From Rhodobacterales bacterium (lineage in GTDB: Bacteria; Pseudomonadota; Alphaproteobacteria; Rhizobiales; Stappiaceae), in assembly GCA_008107755.1 (NCBI GenBank), contig VIRH01000137.1:62001-126000 (forward strand): a DNA stretch of 64,000 nt, read 5' to 3'. The translations under genes and the position numbers were made by a program. The notes beneath the pieces are model-generated. The model did not search any database. It was not told the DNA's origin and saw nothing but the letters and a program-made list of their open reading frames with translations. Each line of letters starts with the position of its first letter. The first letter of the stretch is position 1. Shown here piece by piece: positions 54,609 to 63,698 of the stretch.

Positions 54609-55193
54609 ATGAGCCTCGAAGCCACCTTGCGCGAGCGAGCAAGCAATGCTTGCGAACTTTCCGGATCTACCGAGAATCTCACAGTGCTTGATGTCGGCCC
54701 CGATGCGGACGGTTCGGCCGGGACGGCCATTCTCGTCAGCTCTGCCTTGACCGGCCAGATCACAGGTGCCGATGAGATCGATCCGAAGCAGTGGCATTGT
54801 CTCAATGAGTCTGCCTGGAGCACCGTGCCGCCGGTTCAAGTAACAGCTTATCGTCTTCTCTCAAGGATGCCGGGAGAAGGCTGGGCACGCGATCTTCTCG
54901 ACATGCTGTATCTGGACGAAGAGACGCTCGCCTGGGCAAAAGCCGGCCTTGAAGGCTCGTCCGACAATGCCGACGACGGCGTCGTTCACAAGGATACGCA
55001 CGGAGCCGTGCTGGCAGCCGGTGACACGGTCACCCTGATCAAGGATCTCAAGGTCAAAGGGGCCAGTTTCACCGCCAAGCGCGGCACCGCCGTGCGCAAC
55101 ATCAGTCTCGTCGCCGACAACGCAGAGCAGATCGAAGGCCGGGTAAACGACCAGCGCATCGTGATCCTGACGGAGTTCGTGAAGAAGGCTTGA
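54609..55193 (+). CDS. PhnA-family protein
   Basis: 194 residues. The C-terminal 70 residues form the PhnA domain (VVHKDTHGAVLAAGDTVTLI, GTAVRNISL, GQ-like IEGRVNDQRIVILTEFVKK). The N-terminal half corresponds to the region that in other members carries a zinc ribbon, but here only isolated cysteines remain (NACELSG). Despite the name, PhnA is not part of C-P lyase, and its role is unclear. The ATG at 54609 follows a GAAGGAAA site. Confidence 0.82.
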   Translation: MSLEATLRERASNACELSGSTENLTVLDVGPDADGSAGTAILVSSALTGQITGADEIDPKQWHCLNESAWSTVPPVQVTAYRLLSRMPGEGWARDLLDMLYLDEETLAWAKAGLEGSSDNADDGVVHKDTHGAVLAAGDTVTLIKDLKVKGASFTAKRGTAVRNISLVADNAEQIEGRVNDQRIVILTEFVKKA

Positions 55194-55211
55194 GGCGGTT
55201 TCCACCCTGCC

Positions 55212-55811
55212 TCAATCGACGGTCACGACCTGCCCTGTGAGACCACCCTCGACACATTTGGCGTAGGCGAGACCGACGCGCCGGGACGAGACCGGGTCAT
55301 GTCCGGGAAAGATCGCCCCGTAGCGATCGGCAGAGACTTCCAGAAGCCCGGGGCTGACGACATTGATCCTGAGACCGCGCGGCATGTCGATGGCCGCGGC
55401 CTTCACGAACCCGCCGAGTGCCCCGTTGGTCGTCGCCGCCCCTGACCCACCTCGGACTGGATCCCTGTCGAGAATGCCGCTCGTCAGCGTGAACGACCCG
55501 CCATCGCTCACCACGCTCAGCCCCTTCAGCACGAGATTGATCTGGGTGAGCACCTTGTTCTTCATGCTGTAGAGATATTTCTCGCCGGTCATTTCCGCCA
55601 GCCGGCCGAATGAGACCTCGCCGGCAGCACAGATAACAGCCTCCACCGGACCGGTTTCGGCATACATTGCCTCTATGCTCGCATCGTCAGCGAGGTCCAC
55701 CCTGATATCTCCGGATGAACGCCCGGCCGTCACGATCTCATGACGGGAAGAGAGTTCGGCGACGGCCGCCTGCCCGATCGCTCCGGCTGCACCGATGACT
55801 ATGATCTTCAT
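55212..55811 (-). CDS. Short SDR-family oxidoreductase
   Basis: 199 residues. A GAAGAIGQ cofactor loop starts a shortened Rossmann domain; CAAGEVSFG replaces NNAG, and the region of the catalytic tyrosine is reduced (LTSGILDRDP...GAATTNGALGGFVKAAA), so YxxxK is absent. This fits the short YbbO/DUF-like SDR group sometimes called short-chain dehydrogenases of unknown activity. Its ATG overlaps the stop of the MerR gene (four bases), so both form one operon. Confidence 0.82.
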   Translation of the reverse strand: MKIIVIGAAGAIGQAAVAELSSRHEIVTAGRSSGDIRVDLADDASIEAMYAETGPVEAVICAAGEVSFGRLAEMTGEKYLYSMKNKVLTQINLVLKGLSVVSDGGSFTLTSGILDRDPVRGGSGAATTNGALGGFVKAAAIDMPRGLRINVVSPGLLEVSADRYGAIFPGHDPVSSRRVGLAYAKCVEGGLTGQVVTVD

Positions 55812-56170
55812 GTCTGATTTCTTTCCAGTTTGTCGTAGATGGCGAGCTTTTCTGCGAGAACCTCCTCGCAGCGGTCGAGATCTGTGCGTTTGCGTTTGAG
55901 GGTCTCGGCGTGCCCGAGCAGCAAAGCCTTCCGCTCTTGAACGGTTCGGTCGCCCTCGCGGTAGAGCCCGGCGAAGCGCTGCATGTCCTTCATCGGCATA
56001 CCGGTCTTGCGCAACCAGTAGAGCAGTGTGAGCCACTCCACGTTCTCCGGCGAAAACCGGCGCAGGCCGTCGGAGCCACGCTCGATGGCCGGCACAATTC
56101 CGGACTTCTCGTAGAAACGGATCGTATCGGCGCTCAGGCCGCTTTTCATGGAGGCTTCGGAGATCAGCAT
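55808..56170 (-). CDS. MerR-family transcriptional regulator
   Basis: 120 residues. The MerR winged helix starts at once (LISEASMKSGLSADTIRFYEKSG core) and is followed by the PAIERGSDGLRRFSPENVEWL segment and a coiled dimerisation helix. No cysteine cluster for metal sensing is present, so a small-molecule or redox signal is more likely. It is cotranscribed with the SDR gene and probably controls the pair. Confidence 0.9.
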   Translation of the reverse strand: MLISEASMKSGLSADTIRFYEKSGIVPAIERGSDGLRRFSPENVEWLTLLYWLRKTGMPMKDMQRFAGLYREGDRTVQERKALLLGHAETLKRKRTDLDRCEEVLAEKLAIYDKLERNQT

Positions 56171-56231
56171 GGGGTCCTTTCCTGGCTGGTCAGGTAGACC
56201 CTACCTCTCTGGAGCTACTCCAGGTCAAGGC

Positions 56232-57068
56232 CTACAAATGCTCCCTGAACGCCTGCACGACCGCAGAGGCGATGTCATCCTCGCGGCAGAAGAGGACCAT
56301 TCTGGTCTTCGGCAGGTCGGGCAGCGCATAAAGGCTGCCGACGTCGCGGCTGCCGGGCGGGATGTTGCGGCGGTCGAGACAAGCGATACCGAGACCGGCG
56401 GAGACGGCGGCCTGAACCGCACCGACGCCGGTGCCTGTGAAGACGTGTTCGAAATCGATACCCGCCGTCTTCAGGCCCTGGATCGCGAACCGCCTAAGTG
56501 CACAGCCGTCCTGCAGAGAGACAAGCGGGAAGGTATCGCCGGCCTGCCAATGGAAGTCGCGCGATGCCGTCCAGACGACGTCGTCCTCGAAGGCGGTGCG
56601 ACCGTCGATACCGACGTCCTCCGAGCGGATCATGACGGCACTGAAAAGCCCTGCCCGGAAATCCCGGTAGAGCAGGTCCGAGAGGCCGACGGACACATGA
56701 AGACGATATTCGGGCAGCGATTTGCCGAGCGCCGCGACAATGCCGGGCAGGCTGGCGCCGGCCGCATGATCGCTGATGCCAAGAAGCAGCTGCCGCCGGA
56801 CTTCCATGCCGCCGGCCCGCGAGGCCACCCGGTCGTGCAGGTCAATGAGGCTTCTGGCATCGTTCAGAAAACGTGCGCCGAAACTCGTCAGCCGTACCGA
56901 GCGCGGCGACCGACTCAGCAGCATGTCGCCCAGCCGCTCTTCCAGTTTCTTGATCTTCAGGCTGACGGCCGACTGGCTGGCACCGGTCACCTGCCCCGCC
57001 TTGGTGAAGCTGCCGGTTTCTGCGACGCGCACGAAGGCGCGCAGAAGGTCCATGTCGAGATCGCTCAT
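56232..57068 (-). CDS. LysR-family regulator, divergent from the tautomerase gene
   Basis: 278 residues with the LysR winged helix (FTKAGQVTGASQSAVSLKIK core, about 18-37) and an effector domain. It is divergent from the tautomerase gene with about 104 bases between, the classical LysR-target arrangement. It is likely the regulator of that gene. Confidence 0.9.
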   Translation of the reverse strand: MSDLDMDLLRAFVRVAETGSFTKAGQVTGASQSAVSLKIKKLEERLGDMLLSRSPRSVRLTSFGARFLNDARSLIDLHDRVASRAGGMEVRRQLLLGISDHAAGASLPGIVAALGKSLPEYRLHVSVGLSDLLYRDFRAGLFSAVMIRSEDVGIDGRTAFEDDVVWTASRDFHWQAGDTFPLVSLQDGCALRRFAIQGLKTAGIDFEHVFTGTGVGAVQAAVSAGLGIACLDRRNIPPGSRDVGSLYALPDLPKTRMVLFCREDDIASAVVQAFREHL

Positions 57069-57172
57069 TCAATGATTATAAGATCGAATTATTGAAATAT
57101 CAAAGATTTGTTTTTCTTATTTATGAGCCAGCCGTATCGTTCTCACATCAATCCCGCGTGAAGGAGGATGCC

Positions 57173-57577
57173 ATGCCGCTCACCCATGTTTCGATCCTGA
57201 AAGGATCAAAGACCGCCGGTCAGAAAGCCGTGATCCTGGACGAGATTTATCAGTCCTTGCGCGAGACTTTTGACGTGCCGGCCGACGACAAGTTCATGAC
57301 CATCAGCGACCATAGCCGGGAGGATTTCCTGTTCGGTCGTCATTACATGAACATCGATCGCTCCGACGATCTGATCCTCATCCAGCTCACTGTCAGCGAC
57401 ACGCGGACCGTGGAGAAGAAGAAGGCTCTCTTCGCAAGGATCGTGAAGGGGCTTGTGAGGGAAGTGGGCGTTCGGTCCGAGGACGTCTTCATCAACCTGG
57501 TGGAAACGAAGGTCGAGAACTGGTCCTTCGGCAATGGTGTTGCGCAATACGCCGAGAGGCTGCCGGAAGCGGTGTGA
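57173..57577 (+). CDS. Tautomerase-superfamily protein
   Basis: 134 residues beginning MPLTHVSILKG, so proline 1 after methionine removal is the catalytic base of the superfamily. The length is that of the fused two-repeat type (MSAD or cis-CaaD-like, about 130-150) rather than the 62-residue 4-oxalocrotonate tautomerase. The conserved NWSFGNGVAQYAE end matches a common uncharacterised group. AAGGAGG precedes the ATG. Substrate unknown. Confidence 0.87.
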   Translation: MPLTHVSILKGSKTAGQKAVILDEIYQSLRETFDVPADDKFMTISDHSREDFLFGRHYMNIDRSDDLILIQLTVSDTRTVEKKKALFARIVKGLVREVGVRSEDVFINLVETKVENWSFGNGVAQYAERLPEAV

Positions 57578-57783
57578 AGCTCTGACAGGCAAAGGATGCG
57601 GAAGAGCCCGCGTCCTCGCCCAGCTTGTCCGCCGGATGATCGGTCGAGGTCGCGGTGCAGTTAGCACCCAATCGCGCGACCTCTGCGCGGACGGCCCTTC
57701 GCAGGGGAAGCCCGCAGATTGCGGCTGCCCCGGATGGCCGTCAGGCATGGAAGCCGGCGCCCGAGGGGGCGCAAGCCGTCAGC

Positions 57784-57921
57784 TCAACGCCGATTGAACG
57801 GCAGATCGGCGAGTTCGCGCTGGGACATGCGGGTGATGGCCGGATGGCTGAGCGGATCCCGACGGTCCCAGGTGGTGTCCGGGCGGGTACGCAACTGGCG
57901 GCGCATGAACAGTTTCATCAT
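57784..57921 (-). CDS. DUF1127-like micro-protein
   Basis: 45 residues (MMKLFMRRQLRTRPDTTW... ending MSQRELADLPFNRR). The C-terminal R-E-L-A-D-x-x-x-x-R pattern and the very basic composition are those of DUF1127 proteins, which bind RNA or affect phosphate and carbon responses in some alphaproteobacteria. A good AAGGAG site precedes the tandem ATGs. It is divergent from the LysR gene at 58055. Confidence 0.72.
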   Translation of the reverse strand: MMKLFMRRQLRTRPDTTWDRRDPLSHPAITRMSQRELADLPFNRR

Positions 57922-58054
57922 GAGTTTCAATCTCCTTGTTCTTGTTTTTCTCATGGCCAAATTCCTCTTTTGAATTTAGCTTCACTGCATATATAGACGC
58001 CTCTCACCCTTAAAAAAATCGACTTCTTCTCCATTTCAGTTTAGATATTCTATA

Positions 58055-58969
58055 ATGAAAAACCTGAACCGCATTCACCTCTCGGGCCTTCGGGCCGTGG
58101 AGGCTGTCACTCGGCTGGGCTCGCTCAAGGCAGCCGCCGCGGAACTTGGCGTGACAGTCGGCGCGGTCAGCCAGCAGGTGCAGAAAACGGAAGGCCAGCT
58201 CGGGGTCCAGCTCTTCGAGCGGCGGAACCGGCAGCTCGTTCCGACAGTTCACGGGCTTGCCATGCAGCCGCACCTGACATCGGCCATGTCCTCCCTCTCG
58301 ACGGCGGTCGCGACCACGCAGCGGGGACGCGACGATGCGCTGACGATTTCCGTCGCGCCCGTTTTTGCGGGCAAATGGCTGGTCTGGCACCTTAAGGCCT
58401 TCAACAAGCTTCATCCCGACATACGGGTGCGGGTGGAAGCCACCGTCGATCTGGTCGATCCGGACACGACGGACGTCGATCTGTGCATCCGCGTCGGGCG
58501 CGGCCCCTATCCAGGCGTCAACACGGAGAAGCTGCTTAGCCAGCGTGTCTTTCCGGTGTGCAGCCCGGCGCTGGCGGAAAAGATCCGCGAGCCGGCCGAC
58601 ATTGCCAAACTTCCGATCATTCAGGACCGCGGCCAGGTCTATTCCTGGCGAACCTGGCTGGATCTCTTCGGCCTCGAGGAAGACATCCTGACGGAAGGAC
58701 CGACCTTTTCAGACGGATCGCTGTGCCTCGATGCCGCGATTGCCGGACAGGGCGTTTTTCTGGCCTGGGAAACGCTCGCTGTCTATGCCGTTCAGGCGGG
58801 CCAGGTCGTCGCGCCCTTTCCGCAGCGCCCGGCCACCGGCCTCTCCTACTGGCTGATCAGCGGACGGAACGCGCCCATGACACGCGCCAAGAAAGCCTTC
58901 GGCGACTGGCTGAGACAGGAACTGCATGCCTCGCTTGGCCGGGCCGAAGGGGCGGATGCGGTCAGTTGA
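58055..58969 (+). CDS. LysR-family regulator, GcvA-like
   Basis: 304 residues. The winged helix (LKAAAAELGVTVGAVSQQVQ core, about 24-43) and RRNRQLVPT turn are those of the GcvA/AmpR-like branch, and the effector domain carries SVAPVFAGKWLVWHL and VDLCIRVGRGPYPG. It is divergent from the DUF1127-like micro-gene, with 133 AT-rich bases between them, suggesting that it regulates it. Confidence 0.91.
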   Translation: MKNLNRIHLSGLRAVEAVTRLGSLKAAAAELGVTVGAVSQQVQKTEGQLGVQLFERRNRQLVPTVHGLAMQPHLTSAMSSLSTAVATTQRGRDDALTISVAPVFAGKWLVWHLKAFNKLHPDIRVRVEATVDLVDPDTTDVDLCIRVGRGPYPGVNTEKLLSQRVFPVCSPALAEKIREPADIAKLPIIQDRGQVYSWRTWLDLFGLEEDILTEGPTFSDGSLCLDAAIAGQGVFLAWETLAVYAVQAGQVVAPFPQRPATGLSYWLISGRNAPMTRAKKAFGDWLRQELHASLGRAEGADAVS

Positions 58970-59369
58970 AGCCCATATCGCCGCCGTCATCCCCGACCTG
59001 TTCGGACGTCCACTTGTTTGCGGAGTGACGGTCCGAGTTAGCTGCGCCCGTTTTCTGCTTGCCTTCGCCGGACCAATTAGTAAAGTGCGCGCCATGACCA
59101 GCAGGATCGCACATATCGGCCGCTCCGGCCCTCTGACGGACGCTATCAGCGCCGTTGCTTCCGTGCGCCTGAGCGAGCTGCAGGGCCCCGCCTGCGGACG
59201 ATTTACGCGCTGACGCGCTACCCGTTTCCAGCGCATCCCCTCCTCACGAAGTCTCACGCAATAATGCTCATGTGGCCGTGGTATTCGGCGCCATTATTCG
59301 TTAAAAGACCCCGACTTTCAGTTCCAGCAACGACCCGCGCGCTGCGCGCGAACCGACAATCGAGCACGC
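58970..59369. other. Upstream region of pheS
   Basis: 400 bases without a convincing gene. Two structures are visible: an inverted repeat AATAATG (59260-59266) / CATTATT (59292-59298), and a CGCGCGC-T-GCGCGCG hairpin at 59336-59350, 20 bases before the pheS ATG. The second could lower translation. A short frame at 59264 rich in aromatic residues (MLMWPWYSAPLF) overlaps the first but has no ribosome site. Confidence 0.5.
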
Positions 59370-60452
59370 ATGTCCAATCTCGAAACACTTGAATCCGATC
59401 TTCTGGCCGCCATCGAGGGTGCCGGAACAGAAGCCGCCCTGGAAGAGATCCGGGTGCAGGCACTGGGAAAGAAGGGCCAGATCTCCGAGCAGATGAAGAC
59501 GCTCGGCAAGATGACCCCGGAAGAGCGCCAGGTCATGGGACCTGCGCTCAACGGCCTGAAAGCCCGGATCACCGATGCCATCGCCGCCCGCAAGGACGTT
59601 CTGGCCGACGCCGAACTCGAGGCGCGCCTCGCCGGAGAGACGGTCGACGTCTCCCTGCCGCTGCGACCCTCGCCTGCCGAAGCCGGCCGCATCCACCCGG
59701 TCAGCCAGGTTATCGACGAACTGACCGCGATCTTCGCCGACATGGGCTTTTCCATCGCCGAAGGTCCGGACATCGAAACCGATGAACTCAACTTCACGGC
59801 GCTGAACTTCCCCGAAGGCCATCCCGCGCGCGAGATGCACGACACGTTCTTCTTCAACCCGAAGGAAGACGGCGAGCGACTGCTTCTGAGAACCCACACG
59901 TCGCCGGTTCAGATCCGCACGATGCGCAACCAGGAACCGCCGATCCGCGTGATCATTCCCGGCCGCACCTACCGGTGCGACAGCGACCAGACCCACACGC
60001 CGATGTTTCACCAGGTGGAAGGCCTTGTCATCGACAAGGAAAGCCACTTTGGCCATCTGAAGTGGGTGCTGCAGGAGTTCTGCAAGGCCTTCTTCGAAGT
60101 CGACGACATCAAGATGCGGTTCCGGCCGAGCTTCTTCCCGTTCACCGAGCCGTCGATGGAAGTGGATATCCAGTGCGATCGCTCCGGCGGCGAGGTGAAG
60201 ATCGGTCAGGGCAGCGACTGGCTGGAAATCCTCGGCTGCGGCATGGTCCACCCGAACGTCATCCGCAATTGCGGTCTCGATCCGGATGTCTACCAGGGCT
60301 TTGCGTGGGGCATGGGGATCGACCGGATCGCGATGCTGAAATACGGCATGCCCGATCTCAGGGCCTTCTTCGACGCGGATGTGCGCTGGATACAGCATTA
60401 CGGCTTCCGCCCACTCGACCTGCCGACCCTGTTCGGCGGCCTGTCGGGATAA
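59370..60452 (+). CDS. pheS: Phenylalanyl-tRNA synthetase alpha subunit
   Basis: 360 residues. The N-terminal coiled coil (about 1-90) is followed by the class II core: motif 1 region HPVSQVIDEL, motif 2 with FRPSFFPFTEPSMEVDI and motif 3 with GLGMGIDR-type WGMGIDRIAMLKYG. With PheT it forms the alpha2beta2 enzyme charging tRNA-Phe. The gene order is unusual, because a membrane-protein gene separates it from pheT. Confidence 0.97.
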   Translation: MSNLETLESDLLAAIEGAGTEAALEEIRVQALGKKGQISEQMKTLGKMTPEERQVMGPALNGLKARITDAIAARKDVLADAELEARLAGETVDVSLPLRPSPAEAGRIHPVSQVIDELTAIFADMGFSIAEGPDIETDELNFTALNFPEGHPAREMHDTFFFNPKEDGERLLLRTHTSPVQIRTMRNQEPPIRVIIPGRTYRCDSDQTHTPMFHQVEGLVIDKESHFGHLKWVLQEFCKAFFEVDDIKMRFRPSFFPFTEPSMEVDIQCDRSGGEVKIGQGSDWLEILGCGMVHPNVIRNCGLDPDVYQGFAWGMGIDRIAMLKYGMPDLRAFFDADVRWIQHYGFRPLDLPTLFGGLSG

Positions 60453-60483
60453 ACCATCTGGCTCTGTTGAGGGGGCACCGTCC

Positions 60484-61137
60484 ATGTCACTGTTCATCCG
60501 TCTGATTGCCGTCGCATTGCTGTGCGCCGGCGGCGTTCTACCGGCTTCGGCACAAACCGCCGACCGGGAAGAGCGCATCGCCACCCCGACCTCGTTCATG
60601 GAAGCCTGTGCCGAAAAGATCGAGAACCGTGGAAGGCTGCGGTTCTGCGACACCTATTTCCGCGACCAGCTGGGGACCGAAGCGGATGCGCTGCTCTATC
60701 TGCGCGACCGCATCACGCAACTGCGTGCCAGCCATGAGGCCAGCTCAGCGGAGAAGTACAGCAGCTTTCTGCAGGCGATCTACATCGTGGCGTTTCTGAC
60801 GATCGCCTCGATCGTCCTGATCGCGAGCGACCGGCGCATCGGAGGAACGGCCCGTTGGGCAAGCCTGGCCACCAGCGCCGCGCTTCTGATCATGGTGGTG
60901 ATCGTCGCCATGGGCTGGCTCGGCAAGTATCGGGCCGAATATGCGGCCCAGGTGGAACTCGGTATCCTGCGCGACAGGATCGAGACCGAAGCCGCCCAGG
61001 CGATCGCGACCAAGCAGCAGATCACGCCGGAGATGGTGCGCCGCTGGACCGAAGACTTTTCCGAGATCGGCCGTCGGTTTGCACAGAACTACGCAGACGC
61101 GACCATCGTTCCCGAAGTGTCAAGGCTCGGCAACTGA
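60484..61137 (+). CDS. Hypothetical membrane protein between pheS and pheT
   Basis: 217 residues I do not recognise. A signal peptide or anchor covers about 1-23 (IRLIAVALLCAGGVLPASAQ). Then comes an extracytoplasmic segment with two cysteines (MEACAEKI, LRFCDTYF), two membrane helices (about 100-118 and 124-145) and a charged helical C-terminus. GAGGGGG lies nine bases before the ATG, 31 bases after pheS; pheT starts 58 bases after its stop. It is thus cotranscribed with both tRNA synthetase genes. No catalytic motif is visible. Confidence 0.78.
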   Translation: MSLFIRLIAVALLCAGGVLPASAQTADREERIATPTSFMEACAEKIENRGRLRFCDTYFRDQLGTEADALLYLRDRITQLRASHEASSAEKYSSFLQAIYIVAFLTIASIVLIASDRRIGGTARWASLATSAALLIMVVIVAMGWLGKYRAEYAAQVELGILRDRIETEAAQAIATKQQITPEMVRRWTEDFSEIGRRFAQNYADATIVPEVSRLGN

Positions 61138-61195
61138 CGCCTTTTCCGCCCGTTTTCGCCGCCACTTGCGGCATCAAGTTTGAAGAGATCGAGAA

Positions 61196-63613
61196 ATGAA
61201 ATTCACCCTTTCCTGGCTCAAGGAACATCTTGAGACCGAGGCCAGCCTGGAAGAGATCGTCGAACGTCTCAACATGATCGGCCTCGAGGTCGAGGAAGTC
61301 ACGAACCGCGCCGACGCGCTGAAGCCGTTCCGTATCGCCAGGGTGCTGGAGGCTGTTCAGCATCCCAATGCAGACCGGCTGCGCGTCCTGAAGGTCGACA
61401 CCGGCGACGGCGAGCCCGTGCAGGTGGTGTGCGGCGCGCCCAACGCCCGCGCTGGCCTTGTAGGCGTGCTCGGCAAGCCCGGCGACTATGTTCCCGGCCT
61501 CGACGTCACCCTGTCCGTCGGCAAGATCCGCGACGTGGAAAGCTTCGGCATGATGTGTTCGGAGCGCGAGCTGGAACTGTCGGACGAGCACACGGGCATC
61601 ATCGACCTGCCGGAAGACGCGCCCGTCGGCATGGCCTATGCGGACTGGGCCGGGCTCGACGAGCCGGTCATTGAAATCGGCCTGACACCGAACCGGCCCG
61701 ACTGCACCGGCGTTTACGGCATCGCCAGGGACCTGGCGGCCGCCGGTCTCGGCAAGCTGAAGGAACGCTCAAACGAGCAGGTCCGCGGCAGCTACCCCTG
61801 CCCCGTCGACGTCAGCTTCGACTTCGGCGACACGAAAGCGCTGTGCAAGGCATTCGGCCTGCGCCTCGTCGAGGGCGTTAAAAACGGTCCTTCTCCGAAG
61901 TGGCTTCAGGACCGCCTGACCGCCATCGGCCTTCGTCCGATCAACACGCTTGTCGACATCACCAATTATATCACCTTCGATCAGGGCCGGCCGCTGCACG
62001 TCTTTGATGCCGACAAGGTGAAGGGCAATCTCGTCGTTCGCCGCGCAAACGAAGGCGAGACGCTTGAGGGCCTCAACGGCAAGTCCTACGAGCTCGACGA
62101 GACGGTCTGCGTCATTTCCGATGACAACGGAGTGGAGAGCCTCGGCGGAATTCTAGGCGGCGAACCGTCCGGCTGCACCGAGGAAACCGTGAACGTCCTG
62201 ATCGAGTCGGCTCTGTGGGACGAGGACGGCATCGCCGCCGCCGGCCGCAAGCTGGGGGTCAACACCGACGCCCGCTACCGGTTCGAGCGCGGTGTCGATC
62301 CCGATTACATGATGCCCGGTCTCGAATATGCGACGCGCATGGTGCTGGACCTGTGCGGCGGCGAAGCGTCCCAGGCCGTGCAGGCCGGAAGCATTCCCGA
62401 CAGCACCAACATCATCGAGTTCCCCTACTCTGAAATCCGGCGTCTTTCCGGCGTCGAGGTTGCGCAAGCCGAGACCAATGTCACGCTGAAGTCGCTCGGT
62501 TTCTGGATTTCAGGCAGCGGCGACACGGTGAAGGTTGCCGCACCTAGCTGGCGTCCGGACATTGAAGGCAAGGCCGATCTCGTTGAGGAAGTCGTGCGCA
62601 TCATCGGTCTCGACCGGGTGCCGGTAACCCCGCTGCCGCGCACGGGCTCTGTCGGCCAGAAGGTTCTGACCATCGGTCAGATCCGCCGCAACAAGGCACG
62701 CAGGGCCCTTGCCGTGCGCGGCTTCAACGAAGCCGTGACCTGGTCGTTCATCTCGAAGGACCAGGCCGAACTCTTCGGCGGAGGTGCGCCGGATCTCGCG
62801 CTGGCCAATCCGATTTCCGGCGAGATGTCCGACATGCGTCCGAGCCTGCTGCCCGGCCTTCTGAGCGCCGCGCAGCGCAATGCGGATCGCGGCTATGGCG
62901 ATGTTGCGCTGTTCGAGATCGGCCAGGTGTTCGAGAACGACACGCCGGACGGCCAGAAGATGGTCGCCGCCGGTGTGCGCCGCGGCACAGCGAAGGCAAC
63001 CGGTGCCGGACGGCACTGGTCCGGCAGCTCCGAAAACGTCGACGTTTTCGATGCGAAAGCGGATGCGGAAGCGGCTCTTGCCGCCATCGGCGCGCCTGTC
63101 GACAAGCTGCAGGTCTATGCGGATGCGCCCGGCACGTTCCATCCGGGCCGCTCGGGCACATTGAAGCTCGGGCCGAAGAACACGCTTGCCGTTTTCGGCG
63201 AGATCCATCCACGGGCCCTGTCGACGCTCGACATCGACGGTCCGCTGGTGGCGTTCGAGATCTATCTGGACGCCCTGCCGCAGCCCAAGGGCAAGGGTGG
63301 TCGCTCGAAAGGCGCGCTCAACGCCAGCCACCTGATGCCGGTGCGCCGCGATTTCGCGTTCGTGGTCGGCAAGGACGTTCAGGCCGAAACTCTACTCAAG
63401 GCCGCGCGTGGAGCGGACAAGAACCTTGTCGCGGATGTCACCCTCTTCGACATCTACGAAGGTCAGGGCGTTCCGGAAGGCCAGAAGTCCGTCGCGATCG
63501 ACGTGCTGCTGCAGCCTCGCCAGAAGACGCTGACGGATGAGGAGATTGATGCGGTCGCGAAGAAGATCATCGCCAATGTCGAGAAGTCGACGGGCGGTAC
63601 GCTGAGAGGCTAG
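61196..63613 (+). CDS. pheT: Phenylalanyl-tRNA synthetase beta subunit
   Basis: 805 residues in the usual domain order: an N-terminal tRNA-binding domain (KVDTGDGEPVQVVCGAPNAR), the B3/B4 editing domain, the B5 domain, a class II-like core and the C-terminal anticodon-binding FDX-ACB domain (PVRRDFAFVVGKDV...GQKSVAIDVLLQP). The ATG lies 58 bases after the membrane-protein gene. It completes the PheRS tetramer and proofreads Tyr-tRNA-Phe. Confidence 0.97.
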   Translation: MKFTLSWLKEHLETEASLEEIVERLNMIGLEVEEVTNRADALKPFRIARVLEAVQHPNADRLRVLKVDTGDGEPVQVVCGAPNARAGLVGVLGKPGDYVPGLDVTLSVGKIRDVESFGMMCSERELELSDEHTGIIDLPEDAPVGMAYADWAGLDEPVIEIGLTPNRPDCTGVYGIARDLAAAGLGKLKERSNEQVRGSYPCPVDVSFDFGDTKALCKAFGLRLVEGVKNGPSPKWLQDRLTAIGLRPINTLVDITNYITFDQGRPLHVFDADKVKGNLVVRRANEGETLEGLNGKSYELDETVCVISDDNGVESLGGILGGEPSGCTEETVNVLIESALWDEDGIAAAGRKLGVNTDARYRFERGVDPDYMMPGLEYATRMVLDLCGGEASQAVQAGSIPDSTNIIEFPYSEIRRLSGVEVAQAETNVTLKSLGFWISGSGDTVKVAAPSWRPDIEGKADLVEEVVRIIGLDRVPVTPLPRTGSVGQKVLTIGQIRRNKARRALAVRGFNEAVTWSFISKDQAELFGGGAPDLALANPISGEMSDMRPSLLPGLLSAAQRNADRGYGDVALFEIGQVFENDTPDGQKMVAAGVRRGTAKATGAGRHWSGSSENVDVFDAKADAEAALAAIGAPVDKLQVYADAPGTFHPGRSGTLKLGPKNTLAVFGEIHPRALSTLDIDGPLVAFEIYLDALPQPKGKGGRSKGALNASHLMPVRRDFAFVVGKDVQAETLLKAARGADKNLVADVTLFDIYEGQGVPEGQKSVAIDVLLQPRQKTLTDEEIDAVAKKIIANVEKSTGGTLRG

Positions 63614-63619
63614 GTCTGC

Positions 63620-63649
63620 GGATGCTCGATCGGGTTCGATGGAGCATCC
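63620..63649 (+). terminator. Stem-loop after pheT
   Basis: GGATGCTC / GAGCATCC arms with a 14-base loop, starting seven bases after the stop. There is no T-run, so it may act with Rho or protect the mRNA end. Confidence 0.5.
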
Positions 63650-63670
63650 GGCACTTCAGAATATTGCGAG

Positions 63671-63689
63671 GGGCCGGCACCGCCGGCCC
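63671..63689. other. Short GC hairpin between converging genes
   Basis: GGGCCGGC / GCCGGCCC separated by ACC, between pheT and the small minus-strand gene that follows. No T-run is visible. Confidence 0.4.
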
Positions 63690-63698
63690 TGTCCCGCA

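Noticed and set aside
59094..59213. Short plus-strand frame before pheS.
   Set aside because: No ribosome site and no recognisable sequence; it ends well before pheS.
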